Translations under genes and position numbers: made by a program
The notes under the pieces: model-generated
Told to the model about the DNA's origin: nothing
The model's input: only the letters and a program-made list of their open reading frames with translations
Database searches by the model: none
In this document: positions 26,609 to 34,091 of the stretch, piece after piece
Layout: each line of letters opens with the position of its first letter
Numbering within the stretch: position 1 is the stretch's first letter
Assembly (NCBI GenBank): GCA_900318795.1
Contig: ONLU01000006.1
Location: forward strand, 1 to 62,405
Direction: 5' to 3'
From: an uncultured Prevotellaceae bacterium
GTDB lineage: Bacteria > Bacteroidota > Bacteroidia > Bacteroidales > Bacteroidaceae
DNA length: 62,405 bases

Positions 26609-28567
26609 TTACCATCCTGGATTCTGTGGATACTCAGAATAGAGATAGGTCTCAGCATCCTTCAGCGGCAGCAGGTAGTGCTTGGTACTGAAGTTACGCT
26701 CTACGATAACAGACTCACCCCAGCCAGTCACCTCAGCATCGCGAGGATCGTTCTTGGTATAGTCGAAGTTGCCTACGCGGTAGAACTCCTGACGAGTCTT
26801 CTTGGTGTAGGGAGCCTCTGTCAGCAGCAGCCAGCGCTGCAGGTCGTTCCAACGGAAACCTTCAAAGGCCAGTTCACAGGCACGCTCACGGCGAACCTCG
26901 TCCATGAACTTGTTACGGTCGCCCAGGTATTTGTCAGCCACATGGCCGGCACCTACGCGGTCGCGCAGTACGTTGATAGCATCAACTGCATTCAGGTTGC
27001 AGCCATTGCCCTTTTGGGTAGCACCGCCTGCTGCGGCACATGCCTCCGCATACATCAGATAGAGGTCAGCCACACGCATGTAAGGCAGATAGGTCTGCAG
27101 GGCACCGCCCCAGTTGTACATGCCGTCGTACTTGTTGCACTGGTGGGGAACCAGTTTCTGGCAGAAGTAACCTGTACGGCTGCCGTCTGCTGAACGCTGG
27201 GGATTGCCGGTAGGAACCATGTTGCCGCCAGTGAACATCTCCAGATACTGATAGGGTTTGTCGGTAGCACCAGGGGTGGTGTTCAGGAACTTGAAGCCAT
27301 CGAACATGATGTCATGATAGAATCGTGGGTCACGGTTCTTGAACGGATGTGTGGGATCGAAACCTGACTCGGGGTCAGTGATGGGCAGACCATTATCCAT
27401 ACCATAAGCATAGTTGATGTAGTTTGCTGTTGGCATGTGGATGATAGCGTCGTGCTCTACGAGGTTGTTCACCTTCGGTCCCCACAGCTTGGCAAAGTTC
27501 CAGTTCGAACCGTTGATGTCAGGCATCGGGCCACGCATGATGGCTTCTACCGTACCCGGCATACGCCAGCTCTGTCCCGTGGTGTAGAAGATGTCCGAGA
27601 AGCAGCTGCTTGCACTCTTGTCAGCCACGTGGTTATAGATGTCGGAATACTTGAATTCAGCCAGGTCATAAGGAGACTTGTCAAGGTTGTTGATAGCCTC
27701 GCCTAGTGCATCGGCAGCCTGTTGAGCCAGCGCAGTGTTATACTTATAGGTATTGCCGTTTTTCGAAGCACCAACCTGAGCACCCAGCTCATTCAACGGA
27801 GAGGCAGCCCACAGAAGAGCCTTGCCCATGTAACCTAATGCACAAACCTTTGTGATACGGAGATCATTCTTACCTAAAGTACGCTTACCGGCAGCTGTGT
27901 TATCCCAGTTGTCGGGCAGCAGGTCTGCAGCAGCGCGGAAGTCCTCTGCGGCCTTTTGGGCACACTCCTGGAATGACAGACGAGGCAGATTGAACGGGCC
28001 GTCGGCGGGAATGACATAGTCCACATAGGGCAGACCGCCGAAGTAGATCATCTGCTCCAGATGCCACCAGGCACGCATAAAGAGCAACTGACCCTTGATA
28101 AGGTTCTTTTCCTCTTGGGTAGCATTGGTCAGTTTGTCTATATTCTCCAAACCGAGGTTCATCTTACGGATCACATACCAAGCGTGTTCCAGCGAGTGGG
28201 CAAACTTGTCGTTAGAAGTAGGATTCAGGTTGCCGCCGCCACGGTGCAGATAGGTTTGGTCGTTGTTCTGCCAGTCACGGTAGTCGCCCAGGTCGATTTT
28301 TGCTGTCAGGTGACTGTCGCCGCCGCTGGTGTTCATGATTTCATCCTCACCCCAGTTGAAGGTGCAGCACCAGAAGTTCGACTCCTTGTTGGGGATGCAG
28401 TTGTAAGCCTCCTCGACGAATCCCTGGAAATTCTGGAAATTCATGAATGCCATTTCCGGGTTTACATCGGAGTCGGCCGTCTTGTCCAGATAGTCGGTGC
28501 AGCTGGTCATTCCCAGTGTCAAGGCTGCTACACCTATATATATATATTGATTAATTATCTTTTTCAT
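26609..28567 (-). CDS. xusB: SusD-like xylan-binding lipoprotein XusB
   Basis: A 652-residue RagB/SusD lipoprotein (LGMTSCTDYLDKT). Family segments: GQLLFMRAWWHLEQMIYFG, the aromatic-rich NDLQRWLLL near the end and RRERACELAFEGFRWND. I use the ATG at 28567, because the upstream frame would overlap xusA. It pairs with XusA, encoded 13 bases upstream. Confidence 0.92.
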   Translation of the reverse strand: MKKIINQYIYIGVAALTLGMTSCTDYLDKTADSDVNPEMAFMNFQNFQGFVEEAYNCIPNKESNFWCCTFNWGEDEIMNTSGGDSHLTAKIDLGDYRDWQNNDQTYLHRGGGNLNPTSNDKFAHSLEHAWYVIRKMNLGLENIDKLTNATQEEKNLIKGQLLFMRAWWHLEQMIYFGGLPYVDYVIPADGPFNLPRLSFQECAQKAAEDFRAAADLLPDNWDNTAAGKRTLGKNDLRITKVCALGYMGKALLWAASPLNELGAQVGASKNGNTYKYNTALAQQAADALGEAINNLDKSPYDLAEFKYSDIYNHVADKSASSCFSDIFYTTGQSWRMPGTVEAIMRGPMPDINGSNWNFAKLWGPKVNNLVEHDAIIHMPTANYINYAYGMDNGLPITDPESGFDPTHPFKNRDPRFYHDIMFDGFKFLNTTPGATDKPYQYLEMFTGGNMVPTGNPQRSADGSRTGYFCQKLVPHQCNKYDGMYNWGGALQTYLPYMRVADLYLMYAEACAAAGGATQKGNGCNLNAVDAINVLRDRVGAGHVADKYLGDRNKFMDEVRRERACELAFEGFRWNDLQRWLLLTEAPYTKKTRQEFYRVGNFDYTKNDPRDAEVTGWGESVIVERNFSTKHYLLPLKDAETYLYSEYPQNPGW

Positions 28568-28580
28568 TGCGTTTTCATTA

Positions 28581-31500
28581 TTATAGGTTGAGCTTGATAC
28601 CAAAGTTAATACGCTTCACAGTAGGATAGGCACCAGTAGCGCCACCGTTTGACGAGAAGTTCGACTCACGGTCATCGGGCATACGAGTCCAGAGCCACAG
28701 GTTATTGGCACTGACGAAGACCTTCAGGTCGTGGATGCCCATCTTGCGAATCCAGGGCTGTGTGAAGGTGTATGCCACCTCAACGTTCTTCAGTCGGATG
28801 TAGCTGCCGTCGCACAGATACTGTGTACCATAGTAATAAGAGGGCTTTGTGTTGAGACGTGGTGTCAGCACCTTGGCGTTCATGTGGTCATTGCTCCACC
28901 ATGTGCCCTGATCGTAGACATTGGCCAGCATGGGGTCGGCAAAGCTAATCATGGTGACATCACGCGTCACGTTGGTGACACCATAGAACTGGGCGAAGCA
29001 AGAGAAACCTTTGTACTCGAAGCCGATGGTGGCATTGTACGTATTCTGAGGAGTACCGGTATAGCCGTAAGGCACGTTATCATTAATGTTGTCTACGACA
29101 CCGTCACCGTTGAAGTCGACGATGTAGTAGTCGCCGGGCAGCTTCTGATCGTCACTGTTGTCGTGCTTAGGCGAACCGTAGACGTCGTCGTAGGTCTGCA
29201 TGAAGCCCTTGTCGATGAAGGCGTGGGTCTGACCGATGGCATAACCGCCTTGCATACGGTAGGTGGGATAGAGTGCAGGGTCGTCACGTTTCTGAACCTC
29301 GTTTACGGCGTGTGTCATGTTCATGTTGGCCCAGACACGCATCTTGTTGGCGAAGACCTTGTTCAGACGAACCTCCAGCTCGTAGCCGTGCGTCTTCACC
29401 TCACCCAGGTTCACCCATGCGGGGAGCTGGCCGAAGTAGCTGGGAACCAGTTGCGAGCCACCTACCAGAATGTCGGTACGACGGTCGCTGAAGATATCGA
29501 ACGAACCGGCGATGAGTCCGCCCAGGAATCCGTAGTCGATACCGAAGTTGAACTTCTTCACCTTCTCCCAGTGTACGTTCTCGTTACCTACGGTAGCTTC
29601 GCGATAGAATACGTAAGGTGAGCCAGGAGTTGACATGTCATCAGCTTTGAAGCCATTGCCTGAGGTGACATCCAGTACGGTACGCCCGCCGTATGCCCAC
29701 TGTGTCATATACATCCAGCGCTGACCGACATTATCGTCACCGATGGCACCATAAGAAGTACGCAGTTTCAGCATGTCGACGATATGACTCTCGCGCAGCT
29801 TTTCCATGAAGGGCTCTTCACTGATGGTCCATCCCAGAGCACCTGATGCGAAGAAGGCAAAGCGGTTGTCCTTTGAGAACTTCTCAGAACCGTTGTAAGC
29901 ACCGTTGAACTCTACCGAGTAACGGTTAGCCCAGTTGTAGGTTGCACGGAACACCCAGTCCTCACGGTAGTGGGCAATCTCAGAACCTGTAGCATACTCC
30001 TGACGGCCGAAGTTACCCATCAGAGACACATCATGCAATCCGAATTTGCGTGCCCAGTTTAACTGTATCTGATAGTTCAAGTTGCGCTGTGTGGCCCAGT
30101 TGTTGACCTCACCACCCTGGGTGCTCCACTTGTTACCCATGGTGTAGTCGAAGCGGTCGTAGGCCTCGTAGGCTTGCTTGTAGAGTACGGCACCCGTCTC
30201 GGGGTCAATCCACTTCAACTGTGGGTCGTTATACAGGTCGGCAATACCGCGGCGGTCCTCACGGAACACGTTATCCCACGAAATCATACCGCGCAGCGAC
30301 AGACCCTTGGTGATGAAGTCCAACTGCTGCTCCAGTACGAAGTCAGTGTTGATGCGGGTGGTGGTAATGGTTTGTACACCACCGATAGAAGAAGTCTGTG
30401 CAGAGTTCGACACATTGGTCGAATTGGGGAAGTAGCCCCACGAGCCATCACTGTACTGTGGCAAGAAAGCATCAGGCGAGATGTTGTAGACACCAGCCCA
30501 CATCTGAGACATCTGCCAGCCGAGGCTGCCGCCGCCGTCCCACTCGTGACCACGCTCCCAAGGGTTGGTCTGCTTACCGTTAGAACCGGCGATGTTTACC
30601 TTGAAGACAGTGCTCTTGGTAATCTGGAAGTCCAAGTTTGAGCGCACGTTCACACGATTATATGAAATAGAACGGTCGTAGTGACGTCCTGTGGGGAAAC
30701 TCTTGAACAAGTCACCCTCGCTGGCAAAGTCGACAGAAGCAAAGTACTTCACAAACTTCGTACCACCCGAGATGTTCAGGTTAGCATTATATGACATCGT
30801 GCTCTTCTTGAACATCTCACGCTGCCAGTCTACGTTCGGATAGCGCTCGCGCTGTTCGACGGTAGTCTGGTTACGGTAGTTCTCAATGAAACTCATGGGC
30901 TGCATCTTGGAGAAACTCTCCGGATAAAGGTTCAACTCATGCTCGATGGCAACGTTACGTGCTACCAGAGCGTCGTAAGAGTCGTACTTGTCTGGCAACA
31001 TAGAGGGAATCTTCATAACGGCATTGGCCGATACACCAATCTGTGCCTTACCTTCAGAACCACGCTTGGTGGTAATCAGGATAACACCGTTAGCACCTTT
31101 CACACCGTATACTGCCGTCGCTGATGCGTCCTTCAGTACAGAGATGGTTGCTACCGACTGGATGTCAACACTTGACATGGGACGCTCGATTCCGTCAACC
31201 AGCACCAGCGGTGACGAGTTGTTCCATGACGACTGTCCGCGGATAATGATCTGCGGGTCTTCCTCACCAGGGATACCTGAAGATGCTGTTGTGACAACAC
31301 CAGGAAGGTTACCCGTCAAGGCAGAACCGATGTCGGTAATACCTGCGGCACGCTCCAGCACTTCACCAGTGGTCTGGGTGATGGCACCCACCACTGAGGC
31401 TTTCTTCTGCTGGCCGTAACCGACCACAATCACTTCTTCCAGCTGGGTGTCGTCCTGCAGCGTCACGTTGATGGTGCGCTGCTTGCCGACTTTCACCTCG

Positions 31501-31760
31501 CGTGCGGTCATACCCACGTATGAGATGACTATGACAGACTGCTCTGACGGCACACTCAGTTTGAAGTTACCGTCGAAATCAGTCACTGTACCCAGGGAAG
31601 TGTTTCCCTTCACCACAACCGAGGCACCGATCAGCGGTTCCCCGTTTGCATCTGCTACCGTACCCTTGACACTGATGCCTTGGGCGTGCAGCAAAGTGCT
31701 ACACGTCAGCATCATCATCATGAGTGCGGTCTGTCTAATCAATTGCTTTAGATTCTTCAT
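28581..31760 (-). CDS. xusA: SusC-like TonB-dependent transporter XusA
   Basis: A 1059-residue outer-membrane transporter with signal peptide, N-terminal carboxypeptidase-regulatory-like domain (about 27-112, ISVKGTVADANGEPLIGASV), TonB box (EEVIVVGYG near 108-116), plug with VDGIERPMSSVDIQSVATIS and the typical VKGANGVILITTKRG, then the barrel. It imports xylo-oligosaccharides together with XusB. First gene of the operon xusA-B-C-D-E-xyn10C, which has an activator-type promoter at 31838-31903. Confidence 0.94.
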   Translation of the reverse strand: MKNLKQLIRQTALMMMMLTCSTLLHAQGISVKGTVADANGEPLIGASVVVKGNTSLGTVTDFDGNFKLSVPSEQSVIVISYVGMTAREVKVGKQRTINVTLQDDTQLEEVIVVGYGQQKKASVVGAITQTTGEVLERAAGITDIGSALTGNLPGVVTTASSGIPGEEDPQIIIRGQSSWNNSSPLVLVDGIERPMSSVDIQSVATISVLKDASATAVYGVKGANGVILITTKRGSEGKAQIGVSANAVMKIPSMLPDKYDSYDALVARNVAIEHELNLYPESFSKMQPMSFIENYRNQTTVEQRERYPNVDWQREMFKKSTMSYNANLNISGGTKFVKYFASVDFASEGDLFKSFPTGRHYDRSISYNRVNVRSNLDFQITKSTVFKVNIAGSNGKQTNPWERGHEWDGGGSLGWQMSQMWAGVYNISPDAFLPQYSDGSWGYFPNSTNVSNSAQTSSIGGVQTITTTRINTDFVLEQQLDFITKGLSLRGMISWDNVFREDRRGIADLYNDPQLKWIDPETGAVLYKQAYEAYDRFDYTMGNKWSTQGGEVNNWATQRNLNYQIQLNWARKFGLHDVSLMGNFGRQEYATGSEIAHYREDWVFRATYNWANRYSVEFNGAYNGSEKFSKDNRFAFFASGALGWTISEEPFMEKLRESHIVDMLKLRTSYGAIGDDNVGQRWMYMTQWAYGGRTVLDVTSGNGFKADDMSTPGSPYVFYREATVGNENVHWEKVKKFNFGIDYGFLGGLIAGSFDIFSDRRTDILVGGSQLVPSYFGQLPAWVNLGEVKTHGYELEVRLNKVFANKMRVWANMNMTHAVNEVQKRDDPALYPTYRMQGGYAIGQTHAFIDKGFMQTYDDVYGSPKHDNSDDQKLPGDYYIVDFNGDGVVDNINDNVPYGYTGTPQNTYNATIGFEYKGFSCFAQFYGVTNVTRDVTMISFADPMLANVYDQGTWWSNDHMNAKVLTPRLNTKPSYYYGTQYLCDGSYIRLKNVEVAYTFTQPWIRKMGIHDLKVFVSANNLWLWTRMPDDRESNFSSNGGATGAYPTVKRINFGIKLNL

Positions 31761-31837
31761 TTTGACAGATTTTGATTCATAGTTGTTTTACATTATGTTA
31801 ATTACGTTAAATTGTTTTCGGTCATGCAATTTCGCTG

Positions 31838-31903
31838 CAAAGATATTTGGTTTCGCGCGAATACCTTTTCTCGTGTGTAACACGGTTTTTATATTTTGTA
31901 ACA
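31838..31903 (-). promoter_or_regulatory. xusA promoter with candidate HTCS operator
   Basis: Minus-strand -7 box TATCTTTG (31845-31838). No TTG is present at the -33 position, which suggests an activator-dependent promoter. Two direct repeats TGTTACA lie at 31882-31876 and 31903-31897: 21 bp apart, with the nearer one exactly 30 bases upstream of the -7 box. The distal repeat lies inside the last codons of the GH5 gene. Confidence 0.6.
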
Positions 31904-33745
31904 TACTTTAAATATCCTTGTTTTTCCGCCAGTTTCCGTTACTTTTACAATATTCAATCCGGGCTGGGGTCCATCGAGTTTGCAGCCGTCCAGTGTGTAG
32001 TATTCTTTCTTTGAAAGTGTGACGCCATCGTGGGGAGCATCTCCAAAACTACCCAATTCGTGCTCTGAAATGCCAGTCGGATTGACACCGTCATTACTCA
32101 GGAAGACATCCTTGATATAGATAGGAGCATTGCCCGTGGTCCAGAATCCGGCTATGTAGATATGGCTTGCATCTACATGATGGTCGAATTGCGTGCAAGC
32201 ATCGTCCTTGTAGGCTGTCATATTCTGAAGGTCGATGATCACCTTCGTCTGGTTTCCGAAGCTGATACGGTACGGGCTGGTCCAATAATTGTTGGTGTCA
32301 AACATACGGAACGAGGCACCGGCATTTTGTGGCTGGCTCAGTTCTACAATAAGATATTTATAAGCCGACAAGTCTACACCCTGTGGATATTGCCATCCTC
32401 CAAAGCCCCACTGTCCGGTCTTGAGACAACCCGTGGTCTCGTCGAAGGTGCCCTGTTCCCAGATGTTAGGGATGAACCATTCGTTTGTCAACGAGAACAG
32501 CGGTTCCTCCTTGATAGTAGGTGTGTAGTCAGGCTGGTTAATAAGGTCCTGGTACTCCTGTGTGGCATAATACTGGTAGCGCCTGTAAATAGGACGCGGG
32601 CAAGCCTCGGGGTCTGTCAGGAAGGTCTGCCCGTCGGGTTTCGAGTCGTCATACTGTGCTAACAATTCGCCACCCGTGAAGGTAAGCCAGCTGACGTTAC
32701 AGGTCTCATCGGCTATGCGCATGAAGTTGGCGCCGAAACCGGTCTTTCCAGCCTCGCCGGTGTTCGACTTGCCCCACGAAGACTTGTATTTTGTCGGTGC
32801 CCAGTCCATCTCTGTCACCACTACCGGGTTAGTGACGGCCACAGGCAGTATCTGTGCATCCCAGCCACGTTTGAAGTCGCGATAGTTCACCACTACATCA
32901 TCATCGCCATGTCCGCCATTGTACCAGCCTGGGTAGCAGTGCACGGCATAACCGATATTGTCGCCTTTGATGGGGTGTTTGGCAAAACCAGCGTAGTTTG
33001 ACTGCCAGCCTAAGCCGGGTATGAGTAGGATGTTGTTACAGTATTGACGCATCAGGTCTACAATTTCCTGCATGTATTGGGTCATCGCCTCGTCTCTATC
33101 GCGCGTACCATTATTAATATGTACGGGCTCGTTGGCCAGTTCGAACAACACGGCACCATTGTCCTTCAGTTTCGGATGCTGAGCAACATAGCCCCATACC
33201 TTCTTGAGGTACTGATGGTAGTCATCGCCTATCTGGATGTTCTCAGGGCAGACTCCAGGTGGGCGCATGACGACATATAGTCCTTTTTGGATGGCATACT
33301 CGGCCATGGGTATAAACACGCGGTCAAGATAGGTCTTGAACCGCTCGAAGTCGAAAGCAGAGATGTCGTTCTCTCCGGTAGTCTGCTTTCCTGGCGTATT
33401 GCTCCAGTAGGGATCCATGTGCTGACGGACAAAGGTCATTTTCCAGCCGGCATTCATAATACCGTCAATGATACCTTTGTTATACGACAGACATTTGTTC
33501 ACATCATAATTAGTCCATTTAGTACCTTGCTCGTTAAACCAGGGGCTAAATGTCTGTGCAAAGCCATGCAGATTGACACGCCTTCCCTCGGCATTTACCA
33601 GAAAGGGGCCGTCTACGTGCAGGGGCGATAAAGAACTTTGTCCGCAAAGTGGCTTGCTGCACAATATCAGCATCAGCATAATCAGCACATTGATGTGCCA
33701 TACTCTCGATGAGAAACCTTCAGAATGTTTTAATTGATAATACAT
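31889..33745 (-). CDS. GH5 endo-beta-glycanase (probable xylanase)
   Basis: A 618-residue secreted GH5 enzyme. The barrel covers about 40-400: acid/base Glu in LFELANEPVH (about 204), nucleophile Glu in VVVTEMDWAP (about 314), conserved RQHMDPYW and HCYPGWYNGG. A C-terminal beta-sandwich domain and a short tail (YYTLDGCKLDGPQPGLNIVK) follow. The tail resembles the C-terminal sorting tails of Prevotella secreted proteins. Its place next to xusA supports xylan as substrate; subfamily 21 is my guess from known xylan loci. It has its own promoter (33920-33985) and a hairpin in a long leader. A second possible start is the Met at residue 23. Confidence 0.82.
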   Translation of the reverse strand: MYYQLKHSEGFSSRVWHINVLIMLMLILCSKPLCGQSSLSPLHVDGPFLVNAEGRRVNLHGFAQTFSPWFNEQGTKWTNYDVNKCLSYNKGIIDGIMNAGWKMTFVRQHMDPYWSNTPGKQTTGENDISAFDFERFKTYLDRVFIPMAEYAIQKGLYVVMRPPGVCPENIQIGDDYHQYLKKVWGYVAQHPKLKDNGAVLFELANEPVHINNGTRDRDEAMTQYMQEIVDLMRQYCNNILLIPGLGWQSNYAGFAKHPIKGDNIGYAVHCYPGWYNGGHGDDDVVVNYRDFKRGWDAQILPVAVTNPVVVTEMDWAPTKYKSSWGKSNTGEAGKTGFGANFMRIADETCNVSWLTFTGGELLAQYDDSKPDGQTFLTDPEACPRPIYRRYQYYATQEYQDLINQPDYTPTIKEEPLFSLTNEWFIPNIWEQGTFDETTGCLKTGQWGFGGWQYPQGVDLSAYKYLIVELSQPQNAGASFRMFDTNNYWTSPYRISFGNQTKVIIDLQNMTAYKDDACTQFDHHVDASHIYIAGFWTTGNAPIYIKDVFLSNDGVNPTGISEHELGSFGDAPHDGVTLSKKEYYTLDGCKLDGPQPGLNIVKVTETGGKTRIFKVCYKI

Positions 33746-33784
33746 GAGATATTTATATTTTTAGTTCTTTACACTTTTCTGTTT

Positions 33785-33818
33785 TAAAAAGGGGGGAGAT
33801 TCACATCGGCCCCCTATC
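33785..33818 (-). terminator. Terminator-like hairpin in the GH5 leader
   Basis: Minus-strand AGGGGG / CCCCCT around a 14-base loop, followed by TTTTTT, located between the GH5 promoter and start codon. In that position it would act as an attenuator, or as a barrier to readthrough. Confidence 0.45.
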
Positions 33819-33919
33819 CAAAGTTTTACATACCAAAACTACTAACTCTTAGTAACTATATAAGCTTACTCAGAAATAAAGCGATTTGAAAAAGTCTTTG
33901 CTGTTTTCTTTTTGTGATG

Positions 33920-33985
33920 CAAATTTATATATAATATATGTATGTCACTTTGCGATTTGTAACATGGACTTTGTTTTTTGTGTCA
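33920..33985 (-). promoter_or_regulatory. GH5 promoter with candidate HTCS operator
   Basis: Minus-strand -7 box TAAATTTG (33927-33920). TGTTACA at 33964-33958 is 30 bases upstream of it and TGACACA at 33985-33979 is 21 bp further up. The layout is identical to that at xusA. No -33 TTG. The leader to the ATG is about 165 nt. Confidence 0.5.
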
Positions 33986-34018
33986 CGGCGCAACAAGATA
34001 TCGTCTAGTCGATGTTTT

Positions 34019-34064
34019 TGTTACGTTGTGGAAAGTCGTATCAGGTGTTTTTATTGTAACTTTG
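34019..34064 (+). promoter_or_regulatory. GH3-GH43 operon promoter
   Basis: TAACTTTG at 34057-34064, 27 bases before the GH3 ATG. TGTTACG at 34019-34025 is one base off the operator spacing seen at xusA, and no distal repeat is visible, so it is only a partial match. Confidence 0.5.
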
Positions 34065-34091
34065 CGGACAAAATTACTAAAAGCCGCGAGT

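Noticed and set aside
31889-31903. TGTAACA at the end of the GH5 gene taken as mere coding sequence
   Set aside because: This dismissal was itself rejected: the word does encode part of VCYK, but its exact 21-bp spacing to a second copy and the same layout at three other promoters argue for a regulatory role as well.
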